Part shown: positions 39,301 to 47,038 of the stretch, piece by piece
Layout: every line of letters begins with the position of its first letter
Numbering within the stretch: the stretch's first letter is position 1
Assembly (NCBI GenBank): GCA_943356675.1
Contig: CALRFQ010000004.1
Location: 1 to 52,317 of the forward strand
DNA from: Candidatus Nomurabacteria bacterium
Lineage (GTDB): Bacteria; Patescibacteriota; Minisyncoccia; Phycocordibacterales; UBA9973
Direction of reading: 5' to 3'
Length of the DNA stretch: 52,317 bases
Notes under the pieces: model-generated
The model's database searches: none
What the model was told of the DNA's origin: nothing
The model's input: only the letters and a program-made list of their open reading frames with translations
Program-made: the position numbers and the translations under genes

Positions 39301-39834
39301 GAAAGTGTGCATTTAGCTAAATGGCCTGAAGGGCAGGTTCTAGTTTCTAGTGATAAGGTTCTAGTAGAAATGCAACAAGTTAGAGATGTAGTTACACTTG
39401 GACTCGAAGCTCGTCAAAAAATGGGTATTAAGGTTCGTCAACCTCTAAATAGCTTAAAGGTTGTAGGTAGTAGGTTACAGGATGAGTATATAGAAATTTT
39501 GAAAGATGAGTTGAATATTAAAAATATTGAGATAGTAGAAGGGGAGGCACTAAATGTGGAGCTGGATACAAATATCACATTAGAATTAAAACAAGAAGGG
39601 GACTACCGTGAATTACTTCGTGCTGTGCAGGACCTAAGAAAGACAGAAGGACTTAACCCAAGTGATGTTGTGACTCTCGTTATTTATACAGATGAAAATG
39701 GGAAAAATATTGTGGAAATGTTTAAGAATGATTTTATGAAAACTGCCGGACTTAAAGAAATAAAAATGGAAGAGTTCGATGGGCTTGAAGTGAAAGTAGG
39801 GGAACTAGTATTTAAAATAAAAATTCTCAAATAA
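36352..39834 (+). CDS. ileS: Isoleucyl-tRNA synthetase (eukaryote-type) with inserted histidine phosphatase domain
   Basis: The 1160-residue class I enzyme has 'LPHYGHILGS' (HIGH, 54-57), the CP1 editing region, 'DWTISRNRFWASPLPIW', 'VIDCWFESGSMPFAQ' (typical of eukaryote-like IleS2) and 'EKMSKSKNN' (805-810), then an anticodon-binding domain. Between about residues 500 and 700 it carries a histidine phosphatase domain: 'FGMRHGYGQ', 'FTSPLIRTKETAKIA', 'REYEFGEFNGK' and 'ILIVTHGVFFE'. The catalytic His, Arg, Glu and second His are all present, so it may be active. The frame is intact throughout. Its stop overlaps the next ATG (TAATG). Confidence 0.95.
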   Translation: MDETVKKSNNAEREEKILKFWQENDTFQKSLKKDAPKGNYVFYDGPPFATGLPHYGHILGSTAKDAIGRYKTMQGFTVPRKWGWDCHGLPIENIVEKDLGISGKKGIEEYGLEKFSEHARSKVLTYVGDWKRTVDRMGRWVDFDNSYKTMDNTFIESVWWALGELNKKELLYEGVRVLAYCPRCETPIANSEIAMDNSYKDITDISVYVKFELVSEPKTYLLAWTTTPWTLPGNTAVAVNKDFTYVYVKNNKEDVNETLILEKGRFEILKDKFTNPEILKEVSGSDLIGLSYLPVFSYYKDTDMPNKENIWKVWHADFITSDSGTGIAHEAPAFGEDDMNLAKANNIPFIRHVEPNGTFVSMVTDFAGEKAKPKEDHQSGDVLIIKYLAKEGALFAKEKIIHSYPHCYRCETPLLYYALPSWFVNIQKVKAKALEEAKSMNWIPSHLKDGRFNNILENAPDWTISRNRFWASPLPIWKNKDGKILFVNSLEDLKNKTKKSGNKYFGMRHGYGQHMEKGVVSSLDHDSYHLTEEGRNEVVKSATDLKNKGITKIFTSPLIRTKETAKIAAGILGINPSEIVVDDRIREYEFGEFNGKPWQEYIDYRDQHIATYDEPLGGSSLLETKKRFADFIYEIENNFQNENILIVTHGVFFETIPAIIEGANNERSLEIVFEVFNNARIQPAEVREYDFTPIPHNAKYELDMHRPYIDRITLVDENVDEYKRIPEVIDCWFESGSMPFAQDHYPFERPNWQKENFPAGFVAEYIAQTRTWFYYSHIISTILFGQAPFQNIISTGTVLAEDGEKMSKSKNNFTDPWIMFNKVGVDPIRFYLMSSQVMRGEDLNFSDKAVQDVASKIVGRLDNVVAFYELYRDKNLEPRTSNLEPSSNALDIWILARLSETINEVTLNMDAYDLALASRPFESFIEDLSTWYLRRSRDRIKDGDKEAKSTMYFVLKNLVKVMAPFTPFIAEDVWQRLKTEGDAESVHLAKWPEGQVLVSSDKVLVEMQQVRDVVTLGLEARQKMGIKVRQPLNSLKVVGSRLQDEYIEILKDELNIKNIEIVEGEALNVELDTNITLELKQEGDYRELLRAVQDLRKTEGLNPSDVVTLVIYTDENGKNIVEMFKNDFMKTAGLKEIKMEEFDGLEVKVGELVFKIKILK
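38977..39011 (+). repeat. CTAGAACC-type short repeat inside ileS
   Basis: Four copies of ctagaacct/ctaacct-like words in frame, encoding 'NLEPRTSNLEPSSN' between the catalytic core and the anticodon-binding domain. Confidence 0.5.
39336..39369 (+). repeat. Second CTAG-rich short repeat in ileS
   Basis: ggttctagtttctagt and ggttctagtag, the reverse-complement words of the repeat at 38977-39011. Confidence 0.4.
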
Positions 39835-40262
39835 TGAATACAGAGCAGTGCTACGGAATAATAGTGGTAAACAAGGATGAAGACTTAAAATTTCTGATAG
39901 TTCAGCTTGTGGATTCTGAAGGAAGCTGGGGCTTCCCGAAAGGGCACCATGAAGGCACTGAGACAAAGCTCGAGACCGCAAAGAGGGAAGCTTTCGAAGA
40001 AGTGGGCATTTCAGATATTAAAATCCTAGAAACAGAACTCATTCACGAAGAATACTTTATAAATAGGAACGGAGAGCAGGTTCTTAAAAATAATGATTAT
40101 TTTATTGGATTTGTGGATACAAAGGATGTAGTAATTCAAGAAGAAGAGATTAATGACTATAAATGGGCAACATACGAAGAAGCTCTAAACCTTCTCCAGT
40201 ATGACACTCGCAAAGTCGTGCTAACGAAAGCAAAAAATATTTTAGTAGATATGGTAAAATAA
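39834..40262 (+). CDS. Nudix hydrolase, diadenosine-tetraphosphatase-like
   Basis: The 142-residue protein has 'GSWGFPKGHHEGTETKLETAKREAFEEVGI', the Nudix box with the 'WGFPKGH' lead typical of asymmetric Ap4A hydrolases. Ap4A is a by-product of aminoacyl-tRNA synthetases, so its overlap with the ileS stop (TAATG) is functionally sensible. Substrate not proven. Confidence 0.88.
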   Translation: MNTEQCYGIIVVNKDEDLKFLIVQLVDSEGSWGFPKGHHEGTETKLETAKREAFEEVGISDIKILETELIHEEYFINRNGEQVLKNNDYFIGFVDTKDVVIQEEEINDYKWATYEEALNLLQYDTRKVVLTKAKNILVDMVK

Positions 40263-40266
40263 ATTT

Positions 40267-40836
40267 ATGAAAAAAGTATTTATGGTCCATGGTTTTAATG
40301 GAGAGCCAAACGGTGGATGGAGACCTTGGCTTATGGGAAAGCTTGCAAGTGATGATATATGGGCTTGCTCACTTCCAATGCCTACACCAAGTGACCCAAA
40401 GAAGGACGAGTGGGTAAATATGATTTCGGATTCAGTCGGAGACCCTAATGAAGAAATATTTCTTATGGGTCATTCACTTGGTGTGCCAAGTGTACTTAGG
40501 TATTTAGAAAGCCTACCAGAAGGTAAAAGGATTGGTGGCGCGGTATTAGTTTCTGGAATTATTGAAGTTATTCCTGGAAAAGAAAAGTACTCAAAAATTA
40601 ATCATTTTTTTGAAAATCCATTTGATTTTAATCATATAAAGAATGTGTGCCCAAATATTATTGTAATTCATGGAGAAGATGATCCTGCTGTGCCATTTAC
40701 TCAAGCACAAAAATTGTCACATGATTTAAGTTGCGAATTAATACCTGTCAAAAATGGAGGTCACCTGAATGGTTCATCTGGCTGGTATGAATTACCCGAG
40801 GCATATGATGCTTTAATAAAAATGATAAATAAGTAA
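40267..40836 (+). CDS. Alpha/beta hydrolase, RBBP9/YdeN family
   Basis: The 189-residue protein starts 'KVFMVHGFNGEPNGGWRPWL' and has the nucleophile elbow 'FLMGHSLGVPSVLRYL', an acid 'IVIHGEDDPAVPF' and the catalytic His in 'KNGGHLNG'. This is the small serine hydrolase layout of RBBP9/YdeN. Substrate unknown. It lies 4 bases after the Nudix gene. Confidence 0.9.
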   Translation: MKKVFMVHGFNGEPNGGWRPWLMGKLASDDIWACSLPMPTPSDPKKDEWVNMISDSVGDPNEEIFLMGHSLGVPSVLRYLESLPEGKRIGGAVLVSGIIEVIPGKEKYSKINHFFENPFDFNHIKNVCPNIIVIHGEDDPAVPFTQAQKLSHDLSCELIPVKNGGHLNGSSGWYELPEAYDALIKMINK

Positions 40837-40859
40837 ACTATTAATATTACAAAGTTCTA

Positions 40860-41444
40860 ATGCATCATATCTTTCACACACATGGATTTATACTGGGCTC
40901 GGTGGGGCATGGCGAGGCGAATAAAACGCTCGTGATTTACACGAGGGAGCTCGGGCTTGTGAGAGCAAGAGCACAGGGGATAAGGCTTGCGAAGTCGAAG
41001 CTCCGCTTCGGCCTCCAAGATTTTTCTTATGCTAAAATCGATTTAGTGCGAGGTAAGGAGATTTGGCGAGTTACTTCTGCGACTACTATAGATTCTTTCC
41101 CATATGCTAGAGCAAATAAAAATACAATCTTGCTCATTGCGCAAATTTCTAAACTAATAGAAAGACTTTGTAATGGGGAAGAGGCGAATAATAGAATTTT
41201 TGATGAAATTATCCAAGCATTTTATTTACTAGATAATCCCGAAATCAAAAAGGAGACTTGTGAATCCATAGAGATATATCTAGTGCTTCGTATTGTGCAC
41301 AACCTGGGATACGTAGGGGAATCCGAGTTACTGACGAAGTACCTAGGAGACGAATTTAGTCAGGATCACCTCAATTCTGTGCTCACAGAAAAAACTAATA
41401 TATTGGGTCATATAAATAAAGCATTGCGGGAAAGTCAGCTTTAG
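40860..41444 (+). CDS. recO: DNA repair protein RecO (short form)
   Basis: The 194-residue protein has the RecO OB-fold start 'THGFILGSVGHGEANKTLVIYTRELGLVRARAQGIR', followed by 'LRFGLQDFSYAKIDLVRGKEIWRVTSATTIDSF' and the helical domain. It loads RecA with RecR during recombinational repair. At 194 residues it is shorter than the usual 230-250 and lacks the CxxC...CxxC zinc finger; only two lone cysteines are present. Confidence 0.88.
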   Translation: MHHIFHTHGFILGSVGHGEANKTLVIYTRELGLVRARAQGIRLAKSKLRFGLQDFSYAKIDLVRGKEIWRVTSATTIDSFPYARANKNTILLIAQISKLIERLCNGEEANNRIFDEIIQAFYLLDNPEIKKETCESIEIYLVLRIVHNLGYVGESELLTKYLGDEFSQDHLNSVLTEKTNILGHINKALRESQL

Positions 41445-41461
41445 TAAGGATATATTTATGG

Positions 41462-41467
41462 TATAAT
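41462..41467 (+). promoter_or_regulatory. -10 box of the DUF11-like membrane protein gene
   Basis: TATAAT, 6 bases before the ATG at 41474. Confidence 0.6.
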
Positions 41468-41473
41468 AATTCT

Positions 41474-43372
41474 ATGTCAGAATCTGATGAAAATTTACAT
41501 AAAATCGAAGACATAAAGCGCAAGCTTTATGATCCAGCATATCCTAATGCCAAGCATCGCACTGAAGGGACTCTCCACACTGTGAGTCATGATGTGTCAC
41601 ACCATTGGACAGATGAGAATAATGTTCATGAAGGTAAACCAATGAAAGCACCCACAAAAATATTTAAGAAATTTTTTATAGGAGCAGTATTATTTTTTAT
41701 ATTCGCCATTATTTTTGGCGTTTTTATGTATTACCGCGGTGCCGATACAGTCACTAGTGAAAAGATAGACATCACAGTACTCGGGAATTCATTTACAGAA
41801 GGTGGAGCAGATTTGCCACTACAGATAGAAATTGTGAATCGTAACAATGCCAATCTAGAACTTGCGAATATGCTCATAGAGTATCCTCGCGGAGCATCAG
41901 CCGATAATAAGACAGACATGGTGAGACTTCCACGTGACCAGATAGGCACAATACTGCCCGGAGGAAGAGTAGAGAGAAATATTAAAGTATCTTTATTTGG
42001 TGATCAGGGGACAGTGCGCCAGATCACTGTGCACTTCGAGTACCACCCACAGGGTTCTAATGCAATTTTCACAAAAGAAGTAACTTACCCTGTTACTATA
42101 AGCACATCACCGCTTGCCCTTCGAGTGGATGGACCTGTGGATTCTAGCTCAAATCAAGCTGTGACACTTACTGTAACTGCTTCACTAAATACCACGCTCC
42201 CAAGTGCTGCTCTACTTAAAGTGGGTTATCCATCTGGATTCGTATTTGAGAGCGCAGACCCAGCTCCGCTTGCAGATAAGTCTCTATGGAGCTTGGCGAC
42301 ACTTACTCAACAGAACCCAGCAGTGATTACAATACACGGCAGGATTAATGGCCAAGATGGTGATGAGCAAGCATTCCACGTGTATGCAGGGACAGCAAGC
42401 CCTCTTGATCCAAACTTGGTTGATGTAGTTTACAATTCACTGCTTCACACTATTACACTAGCGAAGCCATTTCTGAATGCGAACCTATCAATAAATGGAA
42501 ACACTGCTGACCAATTCTCCGTGCCTGATGGCCAGCCTGTGACAATGGACATAGATTGGACCAATAATTTAACAACACAAGTTTCTGATGCTGAAATACG
42601 CGTGCAGTTTTCTGGTAACGTCTTCAACAAAAGTTTAGTTACTGTTTCAAATGGATTTTATAATTCTGGAACGAATGAGATCATCTTCAATAAGAGTACT
42701 GCACCAGTTTTCTCATCTATAGATCCAGGGCAGAAAGGGAAACTATCATTTACATTTACACCACTCCCAGTTTCAGGAAGTGACACAAGTATGAAGGATC
42801 CACAAGTAGTAGTGGAAGTAAGTATAAAAGGGCGTGAGACATCTTCAGGTCAAGGATTTTCTGAAGTGAAAAATTTTGAGAAAAAGGTGGTGAGAGTCAT
42901 GTCTGATTTCCAGATATCTCCACTAGCTAGATATGTAAGTGGAGCATTTCCACCAACAGCTGAGAAGGACACTGTATATAATGCGACTCTTACACTTTCA
43001 AATTCTGTTAACACAATAGCAAATGCTGAAGCACGCACTACTCTTCCTATATATGTGAAGTGGGGAGGGCTCGTAGGTACTACAGCTGAGAATGTGATTT
43101 ACAACGATGTAACTCGCGAGATTACTTGGAAGATTGGGTCAGTGCGCCCTCATACTGGATTCGGACCTATAAATAGAGAAGTTTCCTTTAAATTAATTCT
43201 TACACCTTCAATATCTCAAGTAGGTAGCGTGCCTCAACTTCTAAAGGATGTGTCTCTCGTGGGTCAGGATACATTTGCAGGGAACAGTATCAAAACAAGT
43301 GTGACAGGATTAAATACTAGAATCGAGAATGATCCGGCTTTCAAATTTGGCTATGAACGTGTTATAAAGTAA
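41474..43372 (+). CDS. Single-pass membrane protein with DUF11-like extracytoplasmic domains
   Basis: The 632-residue protein has a charged, His-rich cytoplasmic tail of about 70 residues, one membrane helix ('FFIGAVLFFIFAIIFGVFMYY'), and about 540 residues of beta-rich domains. Repeated patterns such as 'LPLQIEIVNRNNANLELANMLIEYP' and 'VYNATLTLSNSVNTIANAEARTTLP' resemble the DUF11/CARDB-like Ig fold. It is probably a surface scaffold or envelope protein. It begins a run of genes to metG with gaps of 32 bases or less. Confidence 0.75.
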   Translation: MSESDENLHKIEDIKRKLYDPAYPNAKHRTEGTLHTVSHDVSHHWTDENNVHEGKPMKAPTKIFKKFFIGAVLFFIFAIIFGVFMYYRGADTVTSEKIDITVLGNSFTEGGADLPLQIEIVNRNNANLELANMLIEYPRGASADNKTDMVRLPRDQIGTILPGGRVERNIKVSLFGDQGTVRQITVHFEYHPQGSNAIFTKEVTYPVTISTSPLALRVDGPVDSSSNQAVTLTVTASLNTTLPSAALLKVGYPSGFVFESADPAPLADKSLWSLATLTQQNPAVITIHGRINGQDGDEQAFHVYAGTASPLDPNLVDVVYNSLLHTITLAKPFLNANLSINGNTADQFSVPDGQPVTMDIDWTNNLTTQVSDAEIRVQFSGNVFNKSLVTVSNGFYNSGTNEIIFNKSTAPVFSSIDPGQKGKLSFTFTPLPVSGSDTSMKDPQVVVEVSIKGRETSSGQGFSEVKNFEKKVVRVMSDFQISPLARYVSGAFPPTAEKDTVYNATLTLSNSVNTIANAEARTTLPIYVKWGGLVGTTAENVIYNDVTREITWKIGSVRPHTGFGPINREVSFKLILTPSISQVGSVPQLLKDVSLVGQDTFAGNSIKTSVTGLNTRIENDPAFKFGYERVIK

Positions 43373-43376
43373 CTAT

Positions 43377-44675
43377 ATGGAAAACAACGACGACAAGCTA
43401 ATGGAGAAGATAATAAGCCTTTGTAAGCGCAGGGGATTCGTTTACCCTGGATCTGAGATCTATGGAGGGCTCGCCGGCACATGGGATTACGGTCCGCTTG
43501 GTGTCGCACTCAAGAATAACATAAAGGATGCATGGAGAAAGAAATTCGTATCTTCCAGGAATGATATGTATGAAGTGGATGCTGCAATACTCATGAATGG
43601 GGAAGTTTGGAAAGCGTCAGGGCACGTGGATACTTTTACAGACCCACTCGTGGAATGTACTAAATGTAAAAAAAGATTCCGTGAGGATACACTTAAGGTG
43701 AAAGGTAAGTGTGATGATTGCGGTGGGGTGACGGGTGAAGCTCGCCAATTCAACATGATGTTCTCAACAAAGATCGGAGCGGTGGAGGATAGTGCGGCGA
43801 CTGTGTACCTAAGGCCCGAGACAGCCCAAGGAATATTTGTGAACTTCAAGAATATTGTGGATTCATTTCACCCAAAGCTACCATTCGGAATTGCACAAAT
43901 TGGAAAAGCTTTCAGAAATGAAATTACTCCAAGAGATTTTATTTTTCGAGTGAGAGAAATAGAACAAATGGAAGTTGAATATTTTATTCGTGAAGATGAT
44001 GCAGACAAATCATTTACATATTGGCATGAGGAGATAGTGAGCTTTGCTGAAGAGCTTGGTCTTGATATGGCTAGTTTCCATGAGGTGATAGTTGGTGACG
44101 GAGATCGTGCTCACTATTCTAAGCGCACTACTGATTTCGAATTTGATTTTCCTTTTGGTCAAAAAGAATTATTTGGTCTCGCATACAGAGGAAGCTTCGA
44201 TCTAAATAATCACAAACTTGAATACATAGATGAAGAAGCTAAAGAAAAGATAACGCCCCACGTGATAGAGCCTTCTATGGGTGTGGACCGCTTGGTTCTA
44301 GCACTTATGCTTTCAGCTTATGCTGAAGATACACAAGGAGAAGAAGTCCGTTCATATCTTAAATTTAAGCCAAGTATGGCGCCTGTAGTATGTGCTGTTT
44401 CTCCACTACTTAAGAATAAGCCAGAGCTCGTAGAGAAGGCGAGGGTGGTGTATGGAATGCTTAAATCTGAATTCGGAAGAGTGATGTGGGATGACAATGG
44501 CAACATCGGCAAGCGCTACAGACGCCAGGATGAGATAGGAACTCCATGGTGCATAGTTATAGACTTCGATACACTCACAGATGATACTGTCACTATTCGT
44601 GACCGCGATACAGGTTCTCAGGAAAGAATCGCTAAGCTAGAACTTGTTGATTATATAAAAGAAAGACTTTCCTAA
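43377..44675 (+). CDS. glyS: Glycyl-tRNA synthetase (alpha2 type)
   Basis: The 432-residue class II enzyme is the single-chain GlyRS: 'CKRRGFVYPGSEIYGGLAGTWDYGPLGVALKNNIKDAWRKKFV', a Cys4 zinc site ('CTKCKKRF ... CDDCGG'), motif 2 'FGIAQIGKAFRNEITPRDFIFRVREIEQMEVEYF', motif 3 'IEPSMGVDRLVLALM' and an anticodon-binding domain. It charges tRNA-Gly. Its last base overlaps the next ATG. Confidence 0.97.
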   Translation: MENNDDKLMEKIISLCKRRGFVYPGSEIYGGLAGTWDYGPLGVALKNNIKDAWRKKFVSSRNDMYEVDAAILMNGEVWKASGHVDTFTDPLVECTKCKKRFREDTLKVKGKCDDCGGVTGEARQFNMMFSTKIGAVEDSAATVYLRPETAQGIFVNFKNIVDSFHPKLPFGIAQIGKAFRNEITPRDFIFRVREIEQMEVEYFIREDDADKSFTYWHEEIVSFAEELGLDMASFHEVIVGDGDRAHYSKRTTDFEFDFPFGQKELFGLAYRGSFDLNNHKLEYIDEEAKEKITPHVIEPSMGVDRLVLALMLSAYAEDTQGEEVRSYLKFKPSMAPVVCAVSPLLKNKPELVEKARVVYGMLKSEFGRVMWDDNGNIGKRYRRQDEIGTPWCIVIDFDTLTDDTVTIRDRDTGSQERIAKLELVDYIKERLS

Positions 44676-45946
44676 TGACAAAACCTAAAAAGATAATATT
44701 AAAAAATGGCCTTACTGTAGTGACAGTACCCATGAAAGATACTCCGACTGTCACAGCGCTTGTGCTTGTGGGCACAGGGAGCGACTATGAGGATAAGAGT
44801 GTGAATGGAATCTCACACTTCCTAGAGCATATGTGCTTTAAGGGGACAGAGAAGAGGCCTTCGGCTCATGCGATCTCCCATGAGCTTGATGCTCTTGGCT
44901 CACAGTATAATGCCTTCACAGACCATGAGCTCACTGGCTACTATGCGAAAGCAGATGCGAAAAAGTTTAAGAAAGTTTTTGAAATTATTTCTGACATTTA
45001 TCTAAATTCTACTTTCCCTGAAGCTGAGATTGAAAAAGAGAAAGGTGTGATAGTTGAAGAGATAAATATGTATGAAGATATGCCACACCGCCATGTGCAA
45101 GATATATTTGGTGAGCTTCTTTATGGTGATCAGCCAGCAGGGCGAAACATCGCAGGCACGAAAGAGAATGTAAGAAAGATGACTCGCAATGATTTCGTAA
45201 AATATAAAACTTCACACTATGTGCCGAAGGCTACTACTATTGTGATAGCCGGAAATGTTTCAAGTAAGGATGCATTAGTGGAAGTAAAAAAGCATTTCGG
45301 TAATATGAGCGGGGGAGTAAAAGGAAAGAAAATAAAAACGATAGATAAGCAGGATGCTCCCAAGGTTATGCTTAAATTCAAAGCTACAGATCAAACACAT
45401 TTCGTACTAGGATTCAGAAGCTTCGATATGTTTTCGAAAAAGAATACAACACTCTCACTACTTTCTGGAGTGCTTGGTGCGGGTATGAGTAGTAGGCTAT
45501 TCATTAAGCTCCGCGAGGATTTGGGTGCTGCTTACTACGTGAATGCTTACAACAATCTCTCTCTCGATCATGGAGTTTTCCAAATATCTGCAGGTGTTAC
45601 AAATGAACGAACACAGGAGGTGATTACAGAAATTTTAAAAGAATGCAAAAGATTAAAGGATGAGCTAGTCGGGGAAAGTGAACTTCAAAAAGTGAAATCT
45701 TTCATAATTGGTAATAGCAAAATGTCGCTTGAAGCATCTGACGATGTGGCGAATTTCTACGGCACCCAACAGCTTCTAAAGGGTGAGATGAAAACTATTG
45801 ATGAAAAAGCTAAGGAAATAAATAAAATCACAAGCCGTGATATACAGAAAATGGCACGTGAGATATTCACAGAAAAACACTTAAATATGAGTCTTATTGG
45901 TCCACACAAAGAAGAGGCTAAATTCATTAAAATACTCACTTTATAA
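44675..45946 (+). CDS. M16 family zinc peptidase
   Basis: The 423-residue protein has the inverted zinc motif 'HFLEH' (His48, Glu51, His52) and the downstream Glu in 'EKEKGVIVEEINMYED', as in processing peptidase/PqqL-type M16 enzymes. The second half has the inactive M16_C fold ('LGAGMSSRLFIKLREDLGAAYYVNAYN'). It degrades small peptides; no signal peptide is visible, so it acts in the cytoplasm. Confidence 0.93.
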   Translation: MTKPKKIILKNGLTVVTVPMKDTPTVTALVLVGTGSDYEDKSVNGISHFLEHMCFKGTEKRPSAHAISHELDALGSQYNAFTDHELTGYYAKADAKKFKKVFEIISDIYLNSTFPEAEIEKEKGVIVEEINMYEDMPHRHVQDIFGELLYGDQPAGRNIAGTKENVRKMTRNDFVKYKTSHYVPKATTIVIAGNVSSKDALVEVKKHFGNMSGGVKGKKIKTIDKQDAPKVMLKFKATDQTHFVLGFRSFDMFSKKNTTLSLLSGVLGAGMSSRLFIKLREDLGAAYYVNAYNNLSLDHGVFQISAGVTNERTQEVITEILKECKRLKDELVGESELQKVKSFIIGNSKMSLEASDDVANFYGTQQLLKGEMKTIDEKAKEINKITSRDIQKMAREIFTEKHLNMSLIGPHKEEAKFIKILTL

Positions 45947-45955
45947 GAGATGTGG

Positions 45956-45961
45956 TATTAT
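45956..45961 (+). promoter_or_regulatory. -10 box of the AI-2E family gene
   Basis: TATTAT, 6 bases before the ATG at 45968. Confidence 0.45.
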
Positions 45962-45967
45962 TGAAAT

Positions 45968-47035
45968 ATGGGAGAAAATCATACAAAAACTACTATTTCA
46001 ATATCTACAGGGACCCTATTTCGGGTGCTACTTATTGGTGTGCTTGTGCTCGCTGTGTATAAGCTAAGGTCTCTTGTGCTCGTGCTTTTCACTGCTATAG
46101 TAATAGCTTCATTTATGCAGTCGGCACTTGCTAGGGTGAAGAAATATGTGCCAAACAGATCACTTGCTGCATTTATAATTTATTTTATTTCAATATCAAT
46201 ATTCGCAGGATTATTCTCTGTATTCATTCCAGTATTCCTCGAAGAAATGTCCGCACTTGTAGCACAGCTCGGACCATACATACCAAGCAATAGTATTCTG
46301 AATACTTTCCAGAGTTCTTCACTTACTGGTGCAAAAGATGTGGCTACAAGTATTGCTGGCAACGCATCGCTCGGTGATGTGATCAATAATGCGAAGAATT
46401 TAGCCGGAACTTTCTCTGGTGGATTTCTTGCGATCTTCAGTTCAGCATTCGATGGATTGTTTAATATGGCACTAATTGTAATTATTTCTTTTTATCTATC
46501 AGTGAATGAGAAGGGAATAGAAAATTTCCTACGCATAATTATCCCTGCGAAATTTGAAGAGTATGTGATAGGTCTTTGGCAGAGGACAGAGCGCAAGATT
46601 GGCTTATGGATCCAAGGTCAAATGCTTCTTGGTATTATTATTGGCGTGCTCTCATATCTAGGGCTCACAATCCTCGGGGTAAAGTATTCTCTAGTTCTCG
46701 CTCTTATTACAGCTTGTTTTGAGCTCATACCATTTGGAATGCTTCTTTCAATTTTGCCTGTTATATTATTCTCTTACTTAGATGGTGGCATATCATTGAC
46801 CGCGAAAGTTTCTGTGCTTTATTTTATGCTTCATCAATTTGAGAATTATTTGATTTATCCACTCATAGTGAAAAAGGTTATCGGTATATCTCCACTCATT
46901 GTAATCGTATCTCTTCTTGCTGGTGCAGAGCTAGCTGGGTTCTGGGGAGTAATACTTGCTATACCATGTGCAGTGCTCCTTCTCGAATTCCTAGATGACG
47001 TCGAAAAGAAAAAGATATTTTCTGAAACTAATTAA
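45968..47035 (+). CDS. AI-2E family transporter-like membrane protein
   Basis: The 355-residue protein has about eight membrane helices and the family pattern: 'RVLLIGVLVLAVYKLRSLVLVLFTAIVIASFMQSAL', the extracytoplasmic loop with 'FSGGFLAIFSSAFDGLFNMALIVIISFYLSVNEKGIENFLR', and 'LILGIIIGVLSYL'-like and 'ILPVILFSYLDGG' stretches. The family includes AI-2 exporters and Na+/H+ antiporters; no substrate can be assigned. It lies 3 bases before metG. Confidence 0.9.
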   Translation: MGENHTKTTISISTGTLFRVLLIGVLVLAVYKLRSLVLVLFTAIVIASFMQSALARVKKYVPNRSLAAFIIYFISISIFAGLFSVFIPVFLEEMSALVAQLGPYIPSNSILNTFQSSSLTGAKDVATSIAGNASLGDVINNAKNLAGTFSGGFLAIFSSAFDGLFNMALIVIISFYLSVNEKGIENFLRIIIPAKFEEYVIGLWQRTERKIGLWIQGQMLLGIIIGVLSYLGLTILGVKYSLVLALITACFELIPFGMLLSILPVILFSYLDGGISLTAKVSVLYFMLHQFENYLIYPLIVKKVIGISPLIVIVSLLAGAELAGFWGVILAIPCAVLLLEFLDDVEKKKIFSETN

Positions 47036-47038
47036 TAT

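Noticed and set aside
36352-39834. IleRS insertion as an assembly chimera
   Set aside because: The frame is uninterrupted on both sides, base composition does not change, and the IleRS motifs continue in correct order after the insert.
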